Shown here: piece by piece, positions 7,050 through 14,208 of the stretch
Position numbering within the stretch: the stretch's first letter is position 1
Layout: each line of letters opens with the position of its first letter
Assembly (NCBI GenBank): GCA_002373535.1
Contig: DFKL01000010.1
Location: 1 to 14,547 of the forward strand
Direction of reading: 5' to 3'
Source of the DNA: Prevotellaceae bacterium UBA3646
Lineage (GTDB): Bacteria > Bacteroidota > Bacteroidia > Bacteroidales > Bacteroidaceae
Length of the DNA stretch: 14,547 nt
Position numbers and translations under genes: made by a program
Notes under the pieces: generated by a model
The model's input: the letters and a program-made list of their open reading frames with translations, nothing else
Databases searched by the model: none
What the model was told of the DNA's origin: nothing

Positions 7050-8528
7050 TTACAAAGGACGACTATAGTTAGGAGCTTCGCTTGTGATGATTACTTCATG
7101 CGGGTGGCTTTCAAGCATGCCTGCATTGGTGATTCGCGTAAACTTGGCATTATGCAGGGCATCAATGTCTTTTGCTCCGCAATAGCCCATGCCGCTCCGC
7201 AATCCTCCCACCAGCTGGAAGACGACTTCCTGTACGGTGCCTTTATATGGGACGCGGCCGGCAATTCCTTCCGGAACCAGCTTCTTTGTCTCCTTTACAC
7301 CACCTTGGAAGTATCTGTCGGCACTTCCCTTTTCCATGGCCTCAAGCGAGCCCATTCCCCGGTATGCCTTGAATTTGCGTCCGTTGAACAGGATTGTCTC
7401 ACCGGGAGCCTCTTCTGTACCGGCCACCAGGGAGCCTATCATGACACTATACCCGCCTGCGGCAAGAGCCTTTACCACATCTCCCGAGTAACGAAGACCG
7501 CCGTCTGCAATCAGTGGCACCCCAGTACCTGCCAGTGCATGTGCTACGTCGTATACGGCACTGAGCTGAGGAACACCGACGCCGGCAACCACGCGTGTCG
7601 TACAAATAGAGCCTGGTCCTATGCCGACTTTTACGGCGTCAGCACCGGCGTCGGCCAGCATCCTGGCAGCCTCGCCCGTAGCAATGTTGCCGACTACTAT
7701 GTCTACGTCAGGAAAAGCAGCCTTTGCTTCCCTTACCTTTTCGATGACTCCGGCACTATGCCCATGAGCCGTGTCAATGACAATGGCATCGACTCCGGCT
7801 TTTACCAAAGCCTCCATACGCAAGAATGTGTCAGGAGTCACGCCGACTCCGGCAGCAACGCGCAGACGGCCTTTTGCGTCCTTGCATGCCATAGGCTTGT
7901 CCTTGGCTTTGGTGATGTCTTTATATGTTATTAACCCGATCAGCTTGTTATTGTCGTCAACTACAGGCAGTTTTTCGATTTTGTTCTCTTGCAGGATGTC
8001 GCTTGCGGCCATCAAGTCCGTCTGGATGTGTGTCGTTACCAGGTTTTCGCTGGTCATGACCTCATCAATCTTGCGGGAAGTGTTCTTCTCAAAACGCAAG
8101 TCTCTGTTCGTGACGATTCCTACGAGATGATTCTTGTCATCCACTACGGGAATGCCTCCGATATGATATTCTGCCATCAGTCCGAGAGCATCAGCCACTG
8201 TCTTTCCGCGTTGGATGGTCACCGGGTCGTAGATCATTCCGTTTTCTGCACGCTTGACTATAGCAACCTGGCGAGCCTGTTCCTCTATAGACATGTTCTT
8301 GTGAATGACGCCGATACCGCCTTCACGCGCAATTGCAATGGCCATCGGAGCCTCGGTAACCGTGTCCATGGCTGCGGTTACGAAGGGAATCTTCAGTTCA
8401 ATGTTCCTGGAAAACTTCGTTGACAAAGAGACCTCACGAGGCAATACCTCGGAATAAGCAGGTATCAACAACACATCGTCGAAGGTAATGCCCTCCATCA
8501 CAATTTTGTCTTCAATGAATGATGCCAT
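7050..8528 (-). CDS. guaB: Inosine-5'-monophosphate dehydrogenase
   Basis: GuaB oxidises IMP to XMP with NAD+, the committed step of guanine nucleotide synthesis in the cytoplasm. The 492-residue length is standard. The N-terminal barrel starts with GITFDDVLLIPAYSEVLP. Tandem CBS domains lie at about 99-155 and 160-210 (GIPVVDDKNHLVGIVTNRDLR and KLPVVDDNNKLIGLITYKDI). The barrel then resumes with the catalytic loop GIGPGSICTTRVV (nucleophile C309), the IMP-phosphate loops ADGGLRYSGD and MIGSLVAGTEEAPGE, YRGMGSL, and the flap EGIAGRVPYKG with its conserved Arg. CBS domains in this family bind purine nucleotides and tune activity. The ATG at 8528 sits about 20 nt downstream of the predicted transcription start. 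It leads an operon of envelope-biogenesis genes. All key residues are present. Confidence 0.97.
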   Translation of the reverse strand: MASFIEDKIVMEGITFDDVLLIPAYSEVLPREVSLSTKFSRNIELKIPFVTAAMDTVTEAPMAIAIAREGGIGVIHKNMSIEEQARQVAIVKRAENGMIYDPVTIQRGKTVADALGLMAEYHIGGIPVVDDKNHLVGIVTNRDLRFEKNTSRKIDEVMTSENLVTTHIQTDLMAASDILQENKIEKLPVVDDNNKLIGLITYKDITKAKDKPMACKDAKGRLRVAAGVGVTPDTFLRMEALVKAGVDAIVIDTAHGHSAGVIEKVREAKAAFPDVDIVVGNIATGEAARMLADAGADAVKVGIGPGSICTTRVVAGVGVPQLSAVYDVAHALAGTGVPLIADGGLRYSGDVVKALAAGGYSVMIGSLVAGTEEAPGETILFNGRKFKAYRGMGSLEAMEKGSADRYFQGGVKETKKLVPEGIAGRVPYKGTVQEVVFQLVGGLRSGMGYCGAKDIDALHNAKFTRITNAGMLESHPHEVIITSEAPNYSRPL

Positions 8529-8555
8529 ATTCTCTGTTTATAATTTCATTAGGCG

Positions 8556-8563
8556 CAAATATA
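8556..8563 (-). promoter_or_regulatory. Predicted -7 element of the guaB operon promoter
   Basis: On the minus strand this reads TATATTTG, a full match to the Bacteroidota -7 consensus TAnnTTTG. The predicted transcript start is near 8549, so the leader is about 20 nt, too short for a riboswitch. No good -33 TTTG is found 19-21 nt upstream; that stretch is filled by the recQ terminator's T tract and 3' stem arm. A TTTG does occur, but only 11 nt upstream. Confidence 0.6.
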
Positions 8564-8564
8564 C

Positions 8565-8610
8565 AAAAAAAAACGCAAAGACAGGCTTAGCCATAACTTG
8601 TTTTTGCGTT
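8565..8610 (-). terminator. Predicted intrinsic terminator of recQ
   Basis: About 25 bp downstream of the recQ stop, the minus strand carries AACGCAAA (8610-8603) and TTTGCGTT (8579-8572), a perfect 8-bp inverted repeat. A smaller GGC-TAA-GCC hairpin sits inside the loop. The 3' arm runs straight into seven more T residues (8571-8565). Stem plus T tract fits Rho-independent termination, though the loop is large (23 nt) and the stem is only moderately GC-rich. Confidence 0.55.
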
Positions 8611-8635
8611 AATTAAGACATACGTTGGTTTTTTG

Positions 8636-10807
8636 TTAATTACCTATTTCAGACATGAACTTCAGCCGTACCAGCCTTATGTCGGTCTCGTCATAGTCCG
8701 GTCCCAGTTCCTTCACCGCGACTTTCAGGTCATCCGTCTCGGATTCATCATGGAAATAGTCATAGATGTCCAGCATGTAGTCCTCGTCCATTACCTCGTC
8801 AAGATAATAGTTGATATCCAGTTTCGTGCCACTGTTCACAATGGCCTCCAACTCGTCCAGCAGCTCGTCCATGTCCACCATCATGCTGTTTGCGATGTCG
8901 TCCAGCATTACCTTGCGGTCTATCTTCTCGATAATACTTATCTTGTTCTTGCTGCGGCTTGCCACCGTACGTATCCTGAGGTCCAGCGGACGCTCGATCT
9001 CGTTTTCCTCGCAATATTTCGCAATCAGTTCACAGAACTCCTTGCCGTAGCGCAGCGCCTTGCCCTTTCCTACGCCAGGCATGTTCTGCAGCTCTTCTAT
9101 GGTCACGGGGTAGCTCGACGCCATTGAGCAGAGCGAATTTTCCTGGAAGATCACGTACGGAGGTATTCCCAGGGCCTGTGCACGCTGTCGTCGGAGTTTA
9201 ATCAGCATCTTCATCAATGTTTCATCCAATGCACCGACCTCTTCCTCAGGTTCAGGTTCGTAATCCTCAAATTCATTGTTGGGAAGGAAAAAGAATATAC
9301 TTGGCTCTTTCATGTATTCCTTGCCCTTCTTGGTTATCTTCAGCAGGCCATAGTTCTCGACCTCTTTCTCAATATATCCTTCCAGTATAGCCTGACGTAT
9401 CAGGGCATTCCAGTATTGACGGTCGTGACTGCAGCCTCGGTTGAATCCCTTCAGTTGTTCGTGGCAATGCGAGATAACCTCTTCGGTCTCGATGCCTGTT
9501 ATGATATCGATGATATGGTTGACCTTGAATTTCTCCTTTACGCCCAGGATGGTTTCCATGACGGTAATCAAGTCGTGCGAACCTTCTACGCTGTCATGAG
9601 GGCGCGAACAGTTGTCGCAATGGTGACAGTTGTCCTGACAGAATTCCTCCCCGAAATAGTGAAGCAACATCTTTCTGCGACAAATGCTTGTTTCTGCATA
9701 GGCCCGTGTTTCTTCCAGCAGCTGGTTGCCTATGTCCTGTTCGCTTACCGGTTTGCCCTCCATGAACTTGCGCAGCTTGTCCAGGTCTTTCGGCGAATAG
9801 AATGCAATGCAGGTACCTTCGCCGCCGTCACGCCCGGCACGCCCGGTCTCTTGGTAGTAGCCCTCCAGGCTTTTGGGAATGTCATAGTGTATTACAAAGC
9901 GGACGTCAGGCTTGTCGATACCCATCCCGAAGGCAATTGTCGCGACAATGACATCCAGGCGCTCCATTATAAAGTCGTCCTGAGTTTGGTTACGTTCTGC
10001 CGTCTCCATCCCGGCATGATACGCCCTGGCGTTGATGTTGTTCGCCTGGAGAATCTCTGCCAGCTGTTCTACCTTTTTGCGCGACAGGCAGTAAATGATG
10101 CCGCTTTTTCCCGGATTCTGCAGGATATAGCGTATAATGTCCTTGTCTATGTCTTTTGTCTTTGGCCGGACCTCGTAATACAAGTTAGGACGGTTGAACG
10201 AACTTACGAAATCCTTTGCACGCAATATGCCCAGGTTCTTCTTTATGTCGCGTCGCACTTTGTTTGTCGCCGTGGCAGTCAGCGCTATTATCGGCGCACG
10301 CCCGATGTCGTTGATAAGGGGGCGTATCCTGCGATACTCTGGTCGGAAATCATGTCCCCATTCACTTATGCAATGTGCCTCGTCAATAGCATAGAAACTG
10401 ATTTTTATGCCGCGCAGGAATTCCTTCGTTTCCTCTTTGGTCAGAGACTCCGGAGCTACGTACAGCAACTTTGTGCGCCCGTTCAGGATGTCGCTTTTTA
10501 CATCGTCCGCCTGCTGACGTGTCAGACTGGAGTTAAGGTAGTGTGCAATCCCGTCGTCCTCGCTTACCTGGCGTACCGCATCTACCTGGTTCTTCATAAG
10601 CGAAATCAGGGGAGAAAGTACTATTGCAGTACCGTCCATCATCAGCGCCGGTAATTGGTAGCAAAGGCTTTTGCCGCCCCCCGTAGGCATAAGGACAAAC
10701 GTATCGTTCCCCTCTATCAGGTTGCAGATGACATCCTCTTGCAGACCCTTGAATGAGTCAAAGCCGAAATACCTTTTCAGGTTCTGCGCGAGTTCTTTTT
10801 TATCCAT
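8636..10807 (-). CDS. recQ: ATP-dependent DNA helicase RecQ
   Basis: RecQ is a 3'-5' helicase acting in recombination and replication-fork repair. I place the start at the ATG at 10807 (MDKKELAQNL, 723 residues). A TTG three codons upstream (10816) is also open but has no support and would leave almost no leader. In ATG numbering the motifs in order are: Walker A MPTGGGKS near 40-47, DEAH at 142-145 followed by the RecQ aromatic loop CISEWGHDFRPEY, SAT-like TATAT, and motif VI QETGRAGRDG. The RecQ zinc site has cysteines 376, 394, 397 and 400. A winged-helix (RQC) region runs to about 505. An HRDC domain (about 528-605) contains LQNMPGVGKGKALRYG. The remaining ~115 residues form an acidic C-terminal extension (SIIEKIDRKVMLDD and later a DE-rich helix). 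E. coli RecQ is about 610 residues, so the extra length is this tail. It is transcribed alone from its own promoter. Confidence 0.96.
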   Translation of the reverse strand: MDKKELAQNLKRYFGFDSFKGLQEDVICNLIEGNDTFVLMPTGGGKSLCYQLPALMMDGTAIVLSPLISLMKNQVDAVRQVSEDDGIAHYLNSSLTRQQADDVKSDILNGRTKLLYVAPESLTKEETKEFLRGIKISFYAIDEAHCISEWGHDFRPEYRRIRPLINDIGRAPIIALTATATNKVRRDIKKNLGILRAKDFVSSFNRPNLYYEVRPKTKDIDKDIIRYILQNPGKSGIIYCLSRKKVEQLAEILQANNINARAYHAGMETAERNQTQDDFIMERLDVIVATIAFGMGIDKPDVRFVIHYDIPKSLEGYYQETGRAGRDGGEGTCIAFYSPKDLDKLRKFMEGKPVSEQDIGNQLLEETRAYAETSICRRKMLLHYFGEEFCQDNCHHCDNCSRPHDSVEGSHDLITVMETILGVKEKFKVNHIIDIITGIETEEVISHCHEQLKGFNRGCSHDRQYWNALIRQAILEGYIEKEVENYGLLKITKKGKEYMKEPSIFFFLPNNEFEDYEPEPEEEVGALDETLMKMLIKLRRQRAQALGIPPYVIFQENSLCSMASSYPVTIEELQNMPGVGKGKALRYGKEFCELIAKYCEENEIERPLDLRIRTVASRSKNKISIIEKIDRKVMLDDIANSMMVDMDELLDELEAIVNSGTKLDINYYLDEVMDEDYMLDIYDYFHDESETDDLKVAVKELGPDYDETDIRLVRLKFMSEIGN

Positions 10808-10838
10808 AGGGGACAATCGGGTTAGTGGTGTACGTTTA

Positions 10839-10870
10839 CAAAGATAGGATATTTCAATGAATCATCCAAA
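10839..10870 (-). promoter_or_regulatory. Predicted recQ promoter (-33/-7)
   Basis: On the minus strand TTTG (10870-10867) is followed after exactly 20 nt by TATCTTTG (10846-10839), a textbook match to the Bacteroidota TTTG-N(19-20)-TAnnTTTG promoter. The transcript would start near 10832, about 25 nt before the ATG at 10807. The -33 TTTG is itself the end of another -7-like octamer, TATATTTG (10874-10867), so a second upstream start near 10860 is possible. Confidence 0.7.
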
Positions 10871-10883
10871 TATAGCGGCATAA

Positions 10884-10909
10884 AAAAACGCTGCCTATGC
10901 AGCGTTTTT
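10884..10909 (-). terminator. Intrinsic terminator of the tig-clpP-clpX unit
   Basis: A perfect 11-bp inverted repeat, AAAAACGCTGC (10884-10894) and GCAGCGTTTTT (10899-10909), encloses a 4-nt loop. On the minus strand it follows the clpX stop codon by one base and ends in a run of seven T residues (10888-10882). It is almost symmetrical, with A and T tracts on both sides, so it could also stop transcription from the other strand. Confidence 0.88.
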
Positions 10910-10910
10910 G

Positions 10911-12140
10911 CTATAATACTTCACTTTTTTTTAGTTGTTCCCGTACATACTCGGCCGTAATCGTGATCTCTTTGCAGTCACTCCCCGGAGTGGAGAATTG
11001 CAGATCCGTCATGACAGCTTCCACTATCCCCCTTAGTCCGCGTGCGCCCAATCCCCGCTCGACAGCCTTGTCAACCATGGTTTCCAGGGCCTCGTCGGTG
11101 AATTTAAGCTCCACTCCGTCCATCTTGAACAGTTTTTTTTGCTGACGTATGAGCGAGTTCTTTGGCTCTGTCAGTATATTTCTCAATGCTTCACGGTCCA
11201 GGGGATGCAGATAGGTGACTACAGGCAGACGCCCTATCAGTTCAGGAATCAGGCCGAATTTCCTCAGGTCCTGAGGTTGTACATACTGCATCAGGTTGCG
11301 GCTGTCCAGGTTGTGACGGGCCTGGACATTGTCGAAGCCTACGGTATGAGTGTTCAGCCGCTGGGCAATCTTTCGCTCAATACCCTCGAAGGCACCGCCG
11401 CATATAAACAGGATGTTGTGTGTGTCCAGATGCACATAGTCTTGGTCCGGATGCTTGCGGCCGCCTTTAGGCGGTACGTTTACGATGCTGCCCTCCAAAA
11501 GTTTCAGCAATCCCTGCTGTACCCCCTCGCCGCTTACGTCGCGTGTTATGCTTGGGTTGTCACCCTTGCGGGCTATCTTGTCTATCTCGTCTATGAACAC
11601 AATACCACGCTCGGCCTTTTCCTGATTATAGTCTGCCGCTTGCAGCAGTCTGGACAGGATGCTCTCCACGTCTTCGCCAACATAGCCAGCTTCCGTCAGT
11701 ACCGTGGCATCGACGATGGCAAACGGGACTTCCAGCAACCTTGCGACCGTTCTTGCCAGCAAGGTCTTGCCCGTACCGGTAGACCCCAGCATGATTATGT
11801 TGCTCTTTTCTATCTCTACGCCATCATCCTTCGTTTTCTGGCTCAGACGCTTGTAGTGATTGTAGACAGCAACGGACATTGCTATTTTCGCTTCATCCTG
11901 GCCTATGACATACTCATCCAGTTTGGCCTTTATCTCTTTCGGGAGCATCAGATTCAGGTCCCCGTTGCTTTCGGGAACGCTTCCTGTGGCAGGAATGGCG
12001 CCCTCTTGCACCAACAACGTATAAGCCTGCTGTACGCAGTTGCTGCAAATATAGCCGCCGTTGCCACCGTTCAGCATCAATGGGACACGATCTTCCGGCT
12101 TTCCGCAGAAACTACATTTAACCGTCGTCTTTTTTGTCAT
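10911..12140 (-). CDS. clpX: ATP-dependent Clp protease ATP-binding subunit ClpX
   Basis: ClpX is the hexameric AAA+ unfoldase that feeds tagged proteins into ClpP. The 409-residue length is normal. An N-terminal C4 zinc finger has cysteines 9, 12, 32 and 35 (KCSFCGK ... YICSNC). The AAA+ module has Walker A GSTGTGKT (119-126), pore-1 GYVG (152-155), Walker B VFIDEIDK (181-188), the RKH pore loop (228-230), the ClpP-docking loop as VGF (267-269, where E. coli has IGF), an arginine-finger region IPELIGRLP and the sensor-2 box GARGLR. All elements needed for an active unfoldase are visible. The start ATG overlaps the clpP stop as TAATG, implying translational coupling that would balance the two subunits. 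A strong terminator follows one base after the stop. Confidence 0.97.
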   Translation of the reverse strand: MTKKTTVKCSFCGKPEDRVPLMLNGGNGGYICSNCVQQAYTLLVQEGAIPATGSVPESNGDLNLMLPKEIKAKLDEYVIGQDEAKIAMSVAVYNHYKRLSQKTKDDGVEIEKSNIIMLGSTGTGKTLLARTVARLLEVPFAIVDATVLTEAGYVGEDVESILSRLLQAADYNQEKAERGIVFIDEIDKIARKGDNPSITRDVSGEGVQQGLLKLLEGSIVNVPPKGGRKHPDQDYVHLDTHNILFICGGAFEGIERKIAQRLNTHTVGFDNVQARHNLDSRNLMQYVQPQDLRKFGLIPELIGRLPVVTYLHPLDREALRNILTEPKNSLIRQQKKLFKMDGVELKFTDEALETMVDKAVERGLGARGLRGIVEAVMTDLQFSTPGSDCKEITITAEYVREQLKKSEVL

Positions 12141-12814
12141 TATCCTTTACGCGACAATACCTTGTCAATCATTCCGTACTCCTTAGCCTCGCTCGCGGTC
12201 ATCCAATAGTCGCGGTCACTGTCCGACCATACCTTATCGAAGGATTGGTGACTGTGTTCGGCAATTATAGTGTACAGCTCATTCTTCAGCTTCATTATCT
12301 CGCGTGCCGTGATCTCGATGTCCGATGCCTGGCCACGTGCACCCCCCAAGGGCTGGTGTATCATTACACGGCTATGGGTCAGGGCCGAGCGTTTGCCTTC
12401 CTCTCCGCTCACCAGCAGTACGGCAGCCATGCTTGCGGCCATTCCTGTACAAATCGTAGCCACCGGGCTTTGGATGAACTGCATGGTGTCGTATATTCCC
12501 AGTCCGGCATATACGCTGCCGCCTGGCGAGTTGATGTATATGCTTATGTCCTTGCCTGGATCGGCACTGTCCAGATACAGAAGCTGTGCCTGCAGTGTGT
12601 TTGCCGTATAGTCGTCAATTTCTGTGCCGAGGAATATGATTCTGTCCATCATCAGCCTGCTGAACACATCCATCTGTGTTACGTTCAGCTGGCGTTCCTC
12701 AAGGATGTATGGATTCAAATATTGGTTCTGGACAGACACGATGTCATCCAGGACCATGCCGTTTATGCCAACTTTGCCAGTAGCAAATTTCCTGAAATCC
12801 TTGTTCACTTTCAA
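12140..12814 (-). CDS. clpP: ATP-dependent Clp protease proteolytic subunit ClpP
   Basis: ClpP is the tetradecameric serine protease that degrades substrates delivered by ClpX. It is 224 residues if started at TTG 12814. The catalytic triad is S128 in TGMAASMA, H153 in SRVMIHQPLGG and D202 in SDRDYW. The hydrophobic-pocket and handle segments ERQLNVTQMDVFSRLMMDRIIFLG and INSPGGSVYAGLGIYDTM are standard. The start is unusual: the in-frame codon immediately before TTG is TAA, so no upstream ATG is possible. The N-terminus KDFRKFATGKVGING resembles other Bacteroidota ClpP N-termini (DFRKYA-type), which supports TTG (12814) or GTG (12808) over the first ATG, codon 20. AGGAGG lies 14 nt before TTG. 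It is 9 bp from tig and overlaps clpX by one base. Confidence 0.95.
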   Translation of the reverse strand: MKVNKDFRKFATGKVGINGMVLDDIVSVQNQYLNPYILEERQLNVTQMDVFSRLMMDRIIFLGTEIDDYTANTLQAQLLYLDSADPGKDISIYINSPGGSVYAGLGIYDTMQFIQSPVATICTGMAASMAAVLLVSGEEGKRSALTHSRVMIHQPLGGARGQASDIEITAREIMKLKNELYTIIAEHSHQSFDKVWSDSDRDYWMTASEAKEYGMIDKVLSRKG

Positions 12815-12823
12815 TTAGTTATG

Positions 12824-14176
12824 TTATGCCTCCTGGAAAGCCTTGTTGAACTCGTCCAGTGTGACGTTCTTTTCCAATAGTTTGACGACATTCTTGGCAG
12901 CGACGCCTATCTTGCGCTCTACCGTGCGTGTTACCAGGCCCTCTGCCTGCTGCTTGTTCTTCAGCATTTCGTTGGCATAGTTGTTCAGCGCATCTTCGGG
13001 CACGTTTGTCATACCATACTGGGCAAACTGCATGCGAGTCACCTCCTTTGCCGTCTCCAGCACGTCGGGCTGTTCTACCTTGATCTCAAGCTGGTCGCAC
13101 AACTGCTCCTTTATCAGGTGCCATTTCAGTTCCTCGATACTTGGCTGGAAGTTCTTTTCAATAAACTCCGCATCCTTGTCAGGATTGTTTTGCTGCATTA
13201 TACGCTTCAGCAAAGTCTCCGGGAACTCAACCTGCCCGATACGCTCAGACAGATACTTCTTCAGGTCAATTATGAACCGGAACTCGCTGTCGTTCTTGAA
13301 TTGCTCAGCCAGTTCCTTGCGGATGGCAGCACGGAACTCCTCCTCATTCTTCACCTTGTCCTTGCCCAAGGCAATGTCAAACAGTTCCTGATCCAGGGCA
13401 TGAGGCTCATAGCGTGTGATTTCGCTCACCTGGAACTGGAAGTCACTCTTGATGGCAGCAGCCTCGTCTTTGGTGATTTTCAGCAGAGAAGACAACTCTA
13501 CCTCGCTGTTATATGCCTTTGCCGGGTTGAAAGTGATGACATCACCGGTCTTCATGCCTGCGAACTTGGCTTTCTCCTCCTCGTCCTTCATGTAGTCAGG
13601 CAACATAGTCGCGCCCTCCACTTCAATGCCGCCGCGCTTGGCCTTGCCCGTTTTGCCCAGCTCAGTCAGTGTTCCCTTTACCATATCCTTGGGTTGGTAC
13701 TCCTCAACCTTCTGGTAGCCGCCGGCACGGCTCGCATACATCTGGACTTGCTTGTCAACCAGAGAGTCGTCCACCTCTATGTTGTAATATTCGACAGAGT
13801 CCTTGTCGCTTATCTTGGCGTCCATTTCAGGAGCCAATGCAATATCAAACACAAAAGTCTGCTCGTCAGCCTTCAGGTCAATATCACCCTGCTTGTCGCT
13901 GGCCAGAGGTTCACCCAGGATATTGATTTTCTCCTCGCGGATATACTTGTACAACTCCGTACCCAGCATCTTGTTCAGCTCCTCAGCCTGAACCTCCTGG
14001 CCGAAACGCTTTTTCAGGATGGCCATGGGAGCCTGGCCTGGACGGAAACCCGGCAGAGACGCCTTCTTGCGGTACTCCTTCAGGGTCTTTTCTACATTAG
14101 CCTCATAGTCGGCCTTCGCCAGGGTGATGGTCAGGAGACCATTGACTTTGTCTGTCTTTTCGAAAGAAATCTTCAT
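12824..14176 (-). CDS. tig: Trigger factor, ribosome-associated chaperone
   Basis: Trigger factor binds near the ribosome exit tunnel and shields nascent chains. The 450-residue length fits the family. The N-terminal ribosome-binding domain carries the signature GFRPGQAP (43-50), agreeing with GFRxGxxP; the lysine often found after the second glycine is Gln. A PPIase-like middle domain (about 150-245) is divergent, as is common in this phylum. The long helical C-terminal chaperone arms (about 255-450; FDIALGKDKVKNEEEFRAA, EFPETLLKRIMQQ) follow. The ATG at 14176 is 32 bp after the ABC ATPase stop, in an A-rich gap with no TAnnTTTG promoter, so it is probably cotranscribed or driven from inside the upstream gene. 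The tig-clpP-clpX order is widely conserved in bacteria and links nascent-chain folding to degradation. Confidence 0.95.
   Translation of the reverse strand: MKISFEKTDKVNGLLTITLAKADYEANVEKTLKEYRKKASLPGFRPGQAPMAILKKRFGQEVQAEELNKMLGTELYKYIREEKINILGEPLASDKQGDIDLKADEQTFVFDIALAPEMDAKISDKDSVEYYNIEVDDSLVDKQVQMYASRAGGYQKVEEYQPKDMVKGTLTELGKTGKAKRGGIEVEGATMLPDYMKDEEEKAKFAGMKTGDVITFNPAKAYNSEVELSSLLKITKDEAAAIKSDFQFQVSEITRYEPHALDQELFDIALGKDKVKNEEEFRAAIRKELAEQFKNDSEFRFIIDLKKYLSERIGQVEFPETLLKRIMQQNNPDKDAEFIEKNFQPSIEELKWHLIKEQLCDQLEIKVEQPDVLETAKEVTRMQFAQYGMTNVPEDALNNYANEMLKNKQQAEGLVTRTVERKIGVAAKNVVKLLEKNVTLDEFNKAFQEA
12829..12834 (-). promoter_or_regulatory. Shine-Dalgarno site for clpP inside the end of tig
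   Basis: The minus strand reads AGGAGG here, within the last sense codons of tig. It is a perfect anti-16S match, which is rare in this window. The spacing to the TTG at 12814 is 14 nt, longer than usual, and 20 nt to the GTG alternative, so TTG is favoured. The site may also simply reflect the codons for QEA at the end of trigger factor. Confidence 0.45.
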
Positions 14177-14208
14177 TGTCTTAATATTCTTTTGTTTGTT
14201 TTTTGTCT

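Noticed and set aside
8529..8635. Purine riboswitch or guanine-sensing leader ahead of guaB
   Set aside because: The predicted leader is only about 20 nt and the one hairpin in the gap lies upstream of the promoter, matching a recQ terminator instead.
9416..10654. A 412-codon open frame on the plus strand opposite recQ
   Set aside because: Exactly antisense to a strongly conserved helicase; the translation is rich in Cys, Val and Tyr with no recognisable motif, as expected for a shadow frame.
10808..10816. TTG start for recQ three codons upstream of the ATG
   Set aside because: No conserved residues are gained, no ribosome-binding site is seen, and the ATG at 10807 fits the predicted promoter better.
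11139..12209. A 356-codon open frame on the plus strand opposite clpX
   Set aside because: Antisense to ClpX with all motifs intact on the minus strand; no protein-like features.
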